A DNA stretch of 64,000 nucleotides from Cryobacterium tepidiphilum (GTDB taxonomy: Bacteria; Actinomycetota; Actinomycetes; Actinomycetales; Microbacteriaceae): assembly GCF_003716325.1 (NCBI RefSeq), contig NZ_RDSR01000003.1:62001-126000 (forward strand). The letters are read 5' to 3'. The notes under the pieces are model-generated. The model did not search any database and was not told the origin of the DNA. It saw only the letters and a list, made by a program, of their open reading frames with translations. The position numbers and the translations under genes are program-made. How positions within the stretch are numbered: the first letter of the stretch is position 1; each line of letters opens with the position of its first letter. Shown here piece by piece: positions 35,185-43,772 of the stretch.

Positions 35185-38100
35185 CTACGCCGCGCGCTCC
35201 TCGCTGTAGCGGGGCGCCATCGACTCCATCTGCTCCATCACGAGCTTGATCGCGACCGGCTGACGGTCCGGCGGATACCCGTGCTTCACGAGCAGCCGCT
35301 TGATCGAGGACCGCAGCTTCGCCCGCACATCGTCGCGCACCGTCCAGTCGGTGCGGACGTCGCGTCGCATCACCGCGACCAGTTCCCGGGCGATGTCGGC
35401 CAGGACCCCACGCCCCTGCACCTCCACCGCCGACTCGTTCTGCGTCACCGCGTCGTAGAAGGCCAGCTCGTCGGGATTCAGCGGCGGTTTGAAGGCGGCA
35501 CCACGATTACGCTCCGCTCCAATCTCGCGGGCAAGCTCGACCATCGCGGCGATGATCTCCGCCGAGGTCAGCTGCTGGTTCGTGTACTTGTTCATCAGCT
35601 CGGTGATGCGCTCGGAGAACGCCCGCTGCCGCACCAGGTTGTTGCGCGTCGAGCGGGCCGACTCCTCGGTGAGCAGCTTCCGCAGCGCCTCGATCGCGAG
35701 CTGCGGGTTGCGCGCCTTCTGGGTCTTTGCGATGAACTCCGGCGTCAGGTCGTCGAGCGACGGCTTCGGCATTCCGGCCGCCTCATAGATGTCGAGCACG
35801 TCGCCAGTGGCGGTGGCGGACGCGATCAACTCGCCGAGCAGGCGCTGCACCTCCTCCGGCACCGGCTCCCCCTTCGCCTGCCGGTCAGCCGCGTCGTACT
35901 TGGCCATCCACACCCTGATCTCCTCATAGATCTGGATCTCGGGCCGCAACTCCGCCAGATTCGCCGAGCCGCTGCTGAGCGCCCAGGCGCGCGAGAGCTG
36001 GCCCGAGTAACGCCGGTAGGCGGCAGCCAGGGTCTCCTCCCCCTCGGCGACCTGGTTGCCGGGGTTCGCGACGTCGCGCAGGTAGTTCGTGGCACCACTC
36101 ACCGCGTTCAGGAACCGCTTTGGTCCGCCCGCGTTCAGCACGGCCCGCCAGTCGTACCCGGAGAGGAGCCCGCGCAGCGTGTCGATGAGCGACAGCGTGA
36201 GCGCGACGGCCTCATCGATGTCGCGGCCTATCGGCTTCTCATGCTGGTCGGTCTTCGAGTACTCGCTGAGTGCCTTGGCGAGGTTGTCGGCGAGCGGCGC
36301 GAACGCGACGAGCAGGCCGTCCTCCTTGCCGCGGAACGTGCGGTTCACCCGCGCGAGCGTCTGCATCAGCAGCGCGCCCTTCAGCGGCCGGTCGAGGTAG
36401 AGCGTGTGCAGCGGCGGTGAATCGTAGCCGGTGAGCATCATGTCTTTCACGATCACGAGTTGGAGCTCGTCGTCGACGTTCTTCAGGCGTTCCTTGATCA
36501 CCGCGTTCGCCGAGTCGCGGCGCACGTGCTTCGAGACGGGCGGAACGTCTGACGCCGACCCGGAGTAGACGACCTTGATCACGCCCTTGTCGAGGTCGTC
36601 GGAGTGCCAGTCGGGCCGGAGCGCCACGATCGCGTCGTAGAGCTTCGCGCAGATCTCGCGCGTGCCGCCCACGATCATCGCCTTGCCGGGCGACTCGATG
36701 AACTTCGTCAGCTGCGCGCGACGATTCTCCCAGTGCGACACGAGGTCTTCGGCCAGCGCCGCGATCCGTTCCGGCGCGCCGTACACGGCGTTGACGACGG
36801 CCACGGATGCCTCGATGCGCGCCCGCTCCGTGTCATCGAGCCCGACCGTCGCCTCGTCGGCGGATGCGTCGAGGGCGTCCTCCGTGACATCCGCTGCCAA
36901 ACCCACCTTGATCAGGCGAGGCTCGAAGTAGACCGGCACCGTCGCGCCGTCGTCGACGGCACGCGAGAGGTCGTAGATGTCGATGTACTCGCCGAAGACG
37001 TCTTTGGTGTTGCGGTCGTCGAACGAGATCGGGGTGCCGGTGAACGCGATGAGGGTGGCGTGCGGCAGCGCGTCGCGCAGGTGCCGCGCGTAGCCGTCGA
37101 GGTCGTCGTAGTGGCTGCGGTGCGCCTCGTCGACGACCACGATGATGTTGCGCCGGTCGGAGAGCAGCGGATGCTCCGTGCCGGCGTGCTTCTCGGCCTG
37201 GCTGATGCCGAACTTCTGCAGGGTGGTGAAGTAGATACCGCCGGTGGTGCGGTTGGTGAGCTCATCGCGCAGTTCGCTGCGTTTCTTGATTTGCCGCGGC
37301 TTCTCGGCCAGCAGCAGGCTCTGAGCGAACGTCTCGTAGAGCTGCCCGTCGAGCTCGTTGCGGTCGGTGATGACGACGATCGTGGGGTTCTTGAGCTTCG
37401 GGTGCCGTGACACCAGCCCCGCGTACAGCTCCATCTCCATCGACTTGCCGGAGCCCTGGGTGTGCCAGACGACGCCGGCCTTGCCGTTACTCTCCACCGC
37501 CTGCACGGTGCTGCCGACAGCCTTTGTGACGGCGAAGTACTGGTGCGGCTTGGCGATGCGCTTGGTGAGGCCGTCGGCGTTCTCGTCGAACGCCGTGAAC
37601 GAGCGCAGCAGCTGCAGGAAGCGCTCCTGGTTGTAGAGGCCCAGGAGCGCGATCTCCATGGCGGTGGTCGCATCCCAGTCGTTGGCATCGCCTGGCTTCA
37701 TCGGCTCGCCGTCTTCGTCGACGTTCCAGGGCGAGAAATGGTTGAGCGGGGTGAACGGCGTGCCGTACTTGGCGGTGACCCCGTCGCTGGCGAGGGTGAA
37801 AACGCAGAAGCGGAACGCGAGGGGGAATTCGCGCAGGTAGGTCTGGAGTTGCGCGTGGGCGGCTGCGACATCCGCTGCCTGGCTGCCTGCCTTCTTGAGC
37901 TCGATGATGCTGACCGGCATGCCGTTGCAGTAGAGCACCAGGTCGAAGCGGCGCTTGTCGTCGCCGCGCACGAGGGTGACCTGGTTGACGGCGAGCCAGT
38001 CGTTCTCCGACGGCTCGGCGCTCAGCAGACGGATGCTCGCATTGACCTCGTTGCCATCGGCGCCGATGTAGCTGAGGCGGAAGCCGTCGACGAGGTAGTC

Positions 38101-38367
38101 GTGGATGCGGTGGTTCTCGGTGATGGCGTCTTGCGAGGTGGGTGCGGCGATCTCGGCGAGCGCCTGCTGCAGGTACTCCCCCGGCACCGTCGGGTTCAGC
38201 TTGCGCAGCGCGTCGAGCAGGCGGGGGCGGATGAGCAGCTCATCCCAGCTGTCGCGTTCGCCGCGGCCCGGCGCGATCTCGTCGCCGCGTTTCGGGTGCC
38301 AGCCGAGCGGCTCGCCGAGCAGATCGAGGGCGACTTCCTCCCATTGCGCCTCACTGAATCCGGTCAT
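35185..38367 (-). CDS. hsdR: Type I restriction endonuclease subunit R
   Basis: 1060-residue motor/nuclease subunit of a type I restriction system. It translocates DNA with ATP and cuts unmodified DNA. The N-terminal nuclease core shows RRFDLVLYCNGMPVSIIELKKAG (D...ExK, about 138-160). The SF2 motor has Walker A WHTQGSGKSME (about 299), the DEAH box VVDEAHRSHYDD (about 413), TGTPI, and motif VI LLMQTLARVNRTFRGKEDG. Length is normal. ATG at 38367 follows GGGGAG. Unlike canonical loci it is not contiguous with hsdM/hsdS: a fic gene, an antitoxin fragment and a nucleotidase gene intervene. It has its own promoter in the AT-rich gap shared with fic. Confidence 0.95.
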   Translation of the reverse strand: MTGFSEAQWEEVALDLLGEPLGWHPKRGDEIAPGRGERDSWDELLIRPRLLDALRKLNPTVPGEYLQQALAEIAAPTSQDAITENHRIHDYLVDGFRLSYIGADGNEVNASIRLLSAEPSENDWLAVNQVTLVRGDDKRRFDLVLYCNGMPVSIIELKKAGSQAADVAAAHAQLQTYLREFPLAFRFCVFTLASDGVTAKYGTPFTPLNHFSPWNVDEDGEPMKPGDANDWDATTAMEIALLGLYNQERFLQLLRSFTAFDENADGLTKRIAKPHQYFAVTKAVGSTVQAVESNGKAGVVWHTQGSGKSMEMELYAGLVSRHPKLKNPTIVVITDRNELDGQLYETFAQSLLLAEKPRQIKKRSELRDELTNRTTGGIYFTTLQKFGISQAEKHAGTEHPLLSDRRNIIVVVDEAHRSHYDDLDGYARHLRDALPHATLIAFTGTPISFDDRNTKDVFGEYIDIYDLSRAVDDGATVPVYFEPRLIKVGLAADVTEDALDASADEATVGLDDTERARIEASVAVVNAVYGAPERIAALAEDLVSHWENRRAQLTKFIESPGKAMIVGGTREICAKLYDAIVALRPDWHSDDLDKGVIKVVYSGSASDVPPVSKHVRRDSANAVIKERLKNVDDELQLVIVKDMMLTGYDSPPLHTLYLDRPLKGALLMQTLARVNRTFRGKEDGLLVAFAPLADNLAKALSEYSKTDQHEKPIGRDIDEAVALTLSLIDTLRGLLSGYDWRAVLNAGGPKRFLNAVSGATNYLRDVANPGNQVAEGEETLAAAYRRYSGQLSRAWALSSGSANLAELRPEIQIYEEIRVWMAKYDAADRQAKGEPVPEEVQRLLGELIASATATGDVLDIYEAAGMPKPSLDDLTPEFIAKTQKARNPQLAIEALRKLLTEESARSTRNNLVRQRAFSERITELMNKYTNQQLTSAEIIAAMVELAREIGAERNRGAAFKPPLNPDELAFYDAVTQNESAVEVQGRGVLADIARELVAVMRRDVRTDWTVRDDVRAKLRSSIKRLLVKHGYPPDRQPVAIKLVMEQMESMAPRYSEERAA

Positions 38368-38625
38368 GTGTCTCCCCCTTGACCGTCACGACTACGACGG
38401 ATGCCTCTTTGCATCGTATGGGTTGGATTCCAGCGACCGTGGCATCCGGCTCTATAAGCGGTGTTATCAGTGCTGACCGCGGCGCATTCTCTTCATAAGT
38501 CTTTGCGCGGGAATTATGAAGAAACACGTTATCCAATAACAAACATGCGATAGTTTATGCAAACAAGCCACGACTAATAAATCGCGGCCATCGAGTTATG
38601 ACTTTTGGAATCAGGAGAGAAAGGA
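38368..38625. promoter_or_regulatory. AT-rich divergent promoter region between hsdR and fic
   Basis: 258 nt; the half nearer fic (38490-38612) is markedly AT-rich for this genome. It contains the perfect dyad GTTAT-CCA-ATAAC (38528-38540). On the hsdR strand a TTATAG box (about 38450) could be a -10. The composition differs from neighbouring genes and fits acquired DNA with regulatory function. Confidence 0.5.
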
Positions 38626-39831
38626 ATGACAGCCCCACAACCGCCGCGAGTCACCCCAGAGGAGTGGCCCGCCATCGCATTCGAGTCTCTCGAGTGGAGC
38701 AGCCGCCATGCCGAACGACTCGCGGTCGACCGATTCACGTCACGCCCAACGCGGTACGAGGCTGCCGTTCCCCCCTTTATTGCTCAGCGGATGCTGCCGC
38801 TCGGCTCCCAGGTCGCCTCGCTCGCACGCGCAGCCGAGACCGATCTCATCCGCTTCGACGCCTCACTGGGTAGCGAGTTATCAGGATTCGCTCCTCTCCT
38901 GCTGCGTTCGGAAGCCGCCGCGTCTTCGCAAATCGAGCACCTCACCGCCAGTGCCCGGGCAATCCTCACCGCCGAGCTCGGCGACACGGGCAAACGCAAC
39001 GCGGCAGAAATCGTGGGCAACACACGAGCCATGCAATCGGCGCTGGATCTTGCGAACGAACTGACAACCGACTCGGTGCAGGCGATGCATCGCGTGCTTC
39101 TCGAGGGGACGAACCACACTCCGGGCCAGTGGCGCGGGGAACCCGTATGGATAGGCACCAGCGCTCGCAGCCCGGCGGGCGCGACCTTCGTCGCTCCCGC
39201 GCACGAGCGCGTTCCCGGGCTCATGGAAGATCTCATGGTGTTCGCGCGTCGTGACGACCTACCCGTTCTTACACAGATCGCAGTCGCCCACGCCCAATTC
39301 GAGACGATCCACCCGTTCAGCGACGGGAACGGACGGACCGGCCGCGCCCTCGTACAGGCGATGCTGCGCGGAAAAGACCTCACGCGAGCCGTGACGGTGC
39401 CGGTATCGGCGGGCCTCCTGACGGACGTGAGCGGCTACCACGAAGCACTCACCTCCTACCGACGCGGCGACCTCGAACCGATCGTGCGGCAATTCGCCGA
39501 GGCTTCTGCCGACGCGATCAGCAATTCCAACGTGCTGATCGGCGAACTCCGTGAGACGGCGGCGGCCTGGGCGAATCGGGCAAAGCCGCGCCCCGGGTCC
39601 CAACTCGAACGCGTGCTTTCGTATGCCGCGCGGCAGCCGGTGTTCACCGCCGGTACCCTTGCCGCGGCGCTCGCGATCGCCGCGCCCAACGTATATCCGC
39701 ACCTACGGAAACTTGCCGAGCTCGGCATCCTCAAGCAGAAGTCAGAGCACAAGATCGGCCAGGTGTGGCGGGCCGACGACGTACTGCAGGCCCTCGACCG
39801 ATTTGCCGAAAGGGCCGGACGCCGAGCCTGA
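38626..39831 (+). CDS. Fic-family protein (AMPylase type)
   Basis: 401-residue Fic protein that probably transfers AMP (or another nucleotide moiety) to a target protein. The core motif is HPFSDGNGRTGRA with catalytic His229, and the flap region is VWIGTSARSPAGATFVAP. Upstream, SSQIEH (about 99-104) resembles the class II inhibitory helix (S/T)xxxE(G/N), with His in place of Gly/Asn, so activity is probably self-restrained. A C-terminal winged-helix region (RVLSYAARQPVFTAGTLAAALAIAAPNVYPHLRKLAELGIL) may bind DNA. ATG 38626 follows AGGAGAGAAAGGA. It is divergent from hsdR and convergent with an antitoxin remnant, inside a type I restriction locus. Confidence 0.93.
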   Translation: MTAPQPPRVTPEEWPAIAFESLEWSSRHAERLAVDRFTSRPTRYEAAVPPFIAQRMLPLGSQVASLARAAETDLIRFDASLGSELSGFAPLLLRSEAAASSQIEHLTASARAILTAELGDTGKRNAAEIVGNTRAMQSALDLANELTTDSVQAMHRVLLEGTNHTPGQWRGEPVWIGTSARSPAGATFVAPAHERVPGLMEDLMVFARRDDLPVLTQIAVAHAQFETIHPFSDGNGRTGRALVQAMLRGKDLTRAVTVPVSAGLLTDVSGYHEALTSYRRGDLEPIVRQFAEASADAISNSNVLIGELRETAAAWANRAKPRPGSQLERVLSYAARQPVFTAGTLAAALAIAAPNVYPHLRKLAELGILKQKSEHKIGQVWRADDVLQALDRFAERAGRRA

Positions 39832-39835
39832 AGGT

Positions 39836-39984
39836 TCAAGCGAGTCGAAATCGCTCGTCGCCGAACTCAACCTCGATGTGAAGTTTGCCGCCGATAGCTT
39901 CGATGTAGTTGCGCAGCGTGTCCATCTGCGCGGGCTCGATGTCACCTTGCTCAATGCGAGTCACTCGGTTCTGGACCGACTGGT
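39836..39984 (-). pseudogene. C-terminal remnant of an XRE-type HTH antitoxin
   Basis: On the minus strand, in a frame ending with TGA at 39836-39838, the sequence reads SVQNRVTRIEQGDIEPAQMD, then TLRNYIEAIGGKLHIEVEFG and DERFRLA. This is the end of a HigA/RelB-associated XRE antitoxin: the recognition helix, the conserved RIExGD(I/V)E, and the beta tail. The N-terminal half of the HTH and any start codon are missing; upstream the frame runs straight into the stop region of the nucleotidase gene. No matching toxin is adjacent, so the module is a relic truncated by rearrangement of the island. Confidence 0.7.
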
Positions 39985-40962
39985 TCAGGCAGCGTCCACT
40001 TCAAGGGCGGGCGCCTCCGGTACGTCCGACTCCCCCGCATTCGAGATGCCGTACGGCACATGCACGCTGGCCGCATGCTGCGCGGCCGAGGTGAGGTGGC
40101 CATGTTGGTCATCGAAGTACAGGTGCGGTTTCATCACCTTGAGCACTCGCGCTTTGTCGATCCCTCCGAGGAAGAATGCATCGTCGACCGTGACGCCCCA
40201 GCACATCAACGTGAAGACCGCGCGATCATGGGCGGGCGCGTTTCGCGCCGTAACTATGGAAATCCGCAGCCGAGGCAGGTATTGCGGATTGGAATCCAAT
40301 CGCCGACGCTCGAGCTGTTGGATCATAGTCAAGTCGACGAGGAGCTCCTTCAACGGCCCGGGGCCGACCGGCTCACCGCGATGCTCCACTTCGTGTTTCT
40401 GGAAAGCGTCAAGGCCACCCGCGCCCTGGAAGACCTTCTCCGACTCGTCGTCGCCAAGCACACCATCGAAGTCGAATGCGACGCGAAGGGTGCCGCCATC
40501 TTCTTCGTCATCGTTCATTGCAGAGGGCAAGACCTGACCAGCCGGAAAACCGGCAGCTATTGCTGAACGCACATCCCGCTCACTTCCAGAGAGGAAGAGC
40601 GACATGTCGAAGGCGGGAATGTATTCGTGCGGAGACCTTCCCCTAGTAAACACCGCTCGAGTCATCGGTAGACCGTGCGAAGCGATGGAACGCATGACCC
40701 GCAGACCGGTGTTGGGATCGTTCTTTGAGAGGACGATCACCTCGACAAGTGGGTCTTCGGGGCGCAGGTCATTGAGTCCGAGCAAGCGCTGAATGAAGGG
40801 GAACGCGACGCCGGGCCGCAACTGGTCGTCGATGCGCTCGTCTTGATAGACACGGTAGGCATCCTCGCCGTGCTCTAGAAAGTACGCGTCCGACTCTTCC
40901 AAATCAAAGAGTGCACTGGACGCAACTCCGATAACGAGCCGGTTGTCGAGTTCGTACGGCAT
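39985..40962 (-). CDS. Cytosolic 5'-nucleotidase (NT5C1/PF06189-like) in the hsd operon
   Basis: 325-residue protein of the HAD-type 5'-nucleotidase family (5_nucleotid, PF06189-like). It would dephosphorylate nucleoside monophosphates. The N-terminus LVIGVASSALFDLEESDAYF is characteristic. The substrate region reads VEVIVLSKNDPNTGLRVMRSI then FTRGRSPHEYI. The HAD core is VAFDFDGVLGDDESEKVFQ, with a later Lys (LKELLVDLTMIQ) and ISIVTARNAPAHDRAV, then LGGIDKARVLKVMKPHLYFDDQ. Catalytic Asp residues (FDFDG, FDDQ) are intact. ATG 40962 is 3 nt after the hsdS stop, so it is cotranslated with the restriction-modification genes. A role in depleting or cleaning nucleotides during phage attack is inference. 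Confidence 0.82.
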   Translation of the reverse strand: MPYELDNRLVIGVASSALFDLEESDAYFLEHGEDAYRVYQDERIDDQLRPGVAFPFIQRLLGLNDLRPEDPLVEVIVLSKNDPNTGLRVMRSIASHGLPMTRAVFTRGRSPHEYIPAFDMSLFLSGSERDVRSAIAAGFPAGQVLPSAMNDDEEDGGTLRVAFDFDGVLGDDESEKVFQGAGGLDAFQKHEVEHRGEPVGPGPLKELLVDLTMIQQLERRRLDSNPQYLPRLRISIVTARNAPAHDRAVFTLMCWGVTVDDAFFLGGIDKARVLKVMKPHLYFDDQHGHLTSAAQHAASVHVPYGISNAGESDVPEAPALEVDAA

Positions 40963-40965
40963 TGG

Positions 40966-42159
40966 CTACGCCACCTTTTCGACGAGTTGTTCGGCGTCTT
41001 TCACGCGAAGCTTGCCCGACATGAGCTGCGGGAGGAGGGCGTCGCGGGTTGCGGCCAGACTCTCGTTTTCTCTGTCGGCTACAGCGGCCAGTTCAAGTAG
41101 AGGACTGGCCCGTCGAGAAAAAGATCCCAGCTCGACAGCAGAGACGAGTGGGACTTGCAATGAATCGACATCCCGCTTGTTCACGTGCTGCTGGGCGGCC
41201 CCCGTCGCTCTCTTGAGCAACTCTGGGATCTGGGCCCGTACAGCGAAGTGCAGCCAATCAGTCATCTTCGAGTCTTCCGACCAGATGCCGACAAGTGATT
41301 GATTTCCAGACGCCGGAATCTCTAGCCGGGCAACTTGGCCGAGAGTAGCGCCCGTGATGGCGATAAGCGTGGCTCCGGCAGGCATAAGCTTTGCCGCGCT
41401 TTTCGCGAGCGCCGTTTCAGTTATGTATTCCGACGGTGAGACGATCCGGTCTTCATTCGCCTTGCCGGAATTCAGCCACGGTACTGTCCCGCCCGTCCAA
41501 TATTCGGCGACATCTCTTGATGGCGTGCCCCCAAGCACAGTAATCGCAAGTTCACTCAGACTTGCGTACGCATCTGCACGGGATAGAACCGAGGCGAACA
41601 GGGACTCTGCGAGATGAAATGACTGATTTGCGAGTCTGGAATTGGCGGCGATCTTGTCGTCGAGCGCGCCCAGCACCTCCCCGATTGCCCGCTGTTCTGC
41701 GATGGGAGGTAACGGAATGTCCACGCTCAAAATTAGGGACGGACTTATGTTGGGCTGGGCCGACCCATACGCCGAGGAAACGAAATAGCCCACGGTGTCG
41801 GGCAGTTGAAGGAAGTGATACAAAAAGTCTTCGTCCAGTAGATTCGGATCCTTGACACGAAAAACACCGACCCGTTGATTCACAAGGGCCTTATCGGTGA
41901 ATCGAACTCTTCCGATTTCACCAACCGATGCTCCCGACATTGCGATAAGGGGATCGCCTCGGCGGACTCTAAAAGCACTCGCCGACATAGCGACCGTCTC
42001 ATCTACAAACGAACAGCCGGTTAGATCAATGTTCCCGGGGTGGACGTTAGCGATCTTTATGACGGGTATGCCGCTTGATTTCCAATCAGAACTCTTGAAT
42101 GCGTAACCTGACTTGACATCTGCCACATCAGATAGCGGCGCATGTGTGAATCCAGTCAT
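40966..42159 (-). CDS. hsdS: Type I restriction-modification specificity subunit S
   Basis: 397-residue DNA-recognition subunit. Two target recognition domains are separated by conserved helices. TRD1 starts PLSDVADVKSGYAFKSSDWK and runs to IPLPPIAEQRAIGEVLGALD. TRD2 starts LSELAITVLGGTPSRDVAEY and runs to the C-terminal helix LLPQLMSGKLRVKDAEQLVE. It sets the bipartite recognition sequence for both methylation and cleavage. Base composition drops sharply compared with neighbours (AT-rich around 41090-42130), as is common for rapidly exchanged hsdS genes. It overlaps hsdM by 4 nt (ATGA). Confidence 0.95.
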   Translation of the reverse strand: MTGFTHAPLSDVADVKSGYAFKSSDWKSSGIPVIKIANVHPGNIDLTGCSFVDETVAMSASAFRVRRGDPLIAMSGASVGEIGRVRFTDKALVNQRVGVFRVKDPNLLDEDFLYHFLQLPDTVGYFVSSAYGSAQPNISPSLILSVDIPLPPIAEQRAIGEVLGALDDKIAANSRLANQSFHLAESLFASVLSRADAYASLSELAITVLGGTPSRDVAEYWTGGTVPWLNSGKANEDRIVSPSEYITETALAKSAAKLMPAGATLIAITGATLGQVARLEIPASGNQSLVGIWSEDSKMTDWLHFAVRAQIPELLKRATGAAQQHVNKRDVDSLQVPLVSAVELGSFSRRASPLLELAAVADRENESLAATRDALLPQLMSGKLRVKDAEQLVEKVA

Positions 42160-43772
42160 AAAACGCGCCCCAGCTGCTCGCGGACAACCGCCGCCAAGCG
42201 CTCCGACTCGTCGAACTGGGCGAAGAGCTCCGCGCTGAGCCGCGCAATCTTCTCCTCGATCGGCTCGCCGTCGTCCTCGACATCCGCCGCGCCGACGTAG
42301 CGGCCGGGGGTGAGTGCGTAGTCCGCGGCCTTGATCTCAGCGAGAGTCGCCGAGTAGGCGAAGCCCGGCTCGTCCGCGTAGGTGAGCGCAGCATCCGTTG
42401 CCGACTTGGTGCCACGCCACGCGTGGTAGGTGCCGGCGATCTTGGCGATGTCGTCGTCGCTGAGCGCACGCTCGGCGCGGTCGACCATGTGGCCGAGGTT
42501 GCGGGCGTCGATGAAGAGCACCTGGCCGGTGCGGTCGATGCCGCCGTGGGCGCCGGCGGTCTTGTCCTTCGCGAAGAACCAGGTGCAGACCGGGATGCCG
42601 GTGGAGCGGAACAGCTGCGTCGGCAGCGCGATCATGCAGGAAACCAGGTCGGCCTCGACCAGCTGCGCGCGGATGTCGCCCTCGCCCCCGGAGTTCGACG
42701 ACATCGACCCGTTCGCCATGACCACGCCCGCGCTGCCGCCGGGGGCGAGCTTGGAGATGATGTGCTGGATCCACGCGTAGTTGGCGTTGCCGGCCGGCGG
42801 CACGCCGTACTTCCAGCGCGGGTCGCTCTCACTGCGCGCCCAGTCCTTGATGTTGAACGGCGGGTTAGCGAGCACAAAGTCGGCCTGCATGTCGGGGTGC
42901 TGGTCGCGGGCGAAGGTGTCGCCCCAGCGCCCGGCGAGGTTGCCGTTCAGCCCGTGGATGGCGAGGTTCATCTTGGCCATGCGCCAGGTGCGCTCGTTGA
43001 GCTCCTGCCCGTAGACGGAGATGTTCGAGCCCTCTTTTTTGTGCGCCTCGAGGAACTTCTCGGTCTGCACGAACATGCCGCCCGACCCGCAGCACGGGTC
43101 GTAGACGCGGCCATGGTCGGGCTCCAGCACCTCCACGAGCACCCGCACCACGCCGGCAGGCGTGTAGAACTCGCCGCCGCGCTTGCCCTCGGCGGCGGCG
43201 AATTTCTCGAGGAAGTACTCGTATACCTCGCCGAGAATATCTCGCGCCTTGGTGGCGCCGTGGCCGGTGAACCGGGCCGAGTTCAGCAGGTCGAGCAGTT
43301 CGCCGAGGCGGCGCTGGTCAACGTTGTCGCGGTTGTAGATGCGCGGCAGGGTCGCGGCGAGCGACGGGTTGTCGGTCATCAGCTGGTCCATGGCCTCGTC
43401 GATGAGCAGGCCGATCGACTTCGGCGCCTCCCCCGGCTCGGCGGGCAGCCCCTTCGCGTTCTCAGCCAGGAAGCGCCAGCGGGCACTGGCGCCCACCCAG
43501 AACACGCCGCGGCCGGTGTACTCGTCGACGTCGTCGATGAGCTGCGCGATCTGGTCGTCGTTCAGTCCGTCCGCCTCGAGCTCGGCGCGGATCTGCTCGC
43601 GCCGCTCGTCGAACGCATCGGACACGTACTTCAGGAACACCAGGCCCAGGATCACGTCTTTGTACTGGGAGGCGTCCATCGAGCCGCGCAGCTTATCGGC
43701 GGCCTTCCACAGGGTGTCCTTCAGCTCCTTCATGGTCGAGGGGGCTTGGGCGACCTTGGTCTTGGGTGGCAC
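42156..43772 (-). CDS. hsdM: Type I restriction-modification methyltransferase subunit M
   Basis: 538-residue adenine-N6 methyltransferase. The N-terminal HsdM_N domain (KELKDTLWKAADKLRGSMDASQYKDVILGLVFLKYVSDAF) is followed by the SAM-binding motif DPCCGSGGMF (about 224) and the catalytic motif ANPPFNIKDW (about 302). C-terminal blocks (FIDARNLG, DIAKIAGTYHAWRG, ALTPGRYVGA) are those of HsdM. All key residues are present, in contrast to the upstream paralogue. GTG at 43772 shares its G with the TAG stop of that gene. It is translated before hsdS in an overlapping operon. Confidence 0.96.
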   Translation of the reverse strand: MPPKTKVAQAPSTMKELKDTLWKAADKLRGSMDASQYKDVILGLVFLKYVSDAFDERREQIRAELEADGLNDDQIAQLIDDVDEYTGRGVFWVGASARWRFLAENAKGLPAEPGEAPKSIGLLIDEAMDQLMTDNPSLAATLPRIYNRDNVDQRRLGELLDLLNSARFTGHGATKARDILGEVYEYFLEKFAAAEGKRGGEFYTPAGVVRVLVEVLEPDHGRVYDPCCGSGGMFVQTEKFLEAHKKEGSNISVYGQELNERTWRMAKMNLAIHGLNGNLAGRWGDTFARDQHPDMQADFVLANPPFNIKDWARSESDPRWKYGVPPAGNANYAWIQHIISKLAPGGSAGVVMANGSMSSNSGGEGDIRAQLVEADLVSCMIALPTQLFRSTGIPVCTWFFAKDKTAGAHGGIDRTGQVLFIDARNLGHMVDRAERALSDDDIAKIAGTYHAWRGTKSATDAALTYADEPGFAYSATLAEIKAADYALTPGRYVGAADVEDDGEPIEEKIARLSAELFAQFDESERLAAVVREQLGRVL

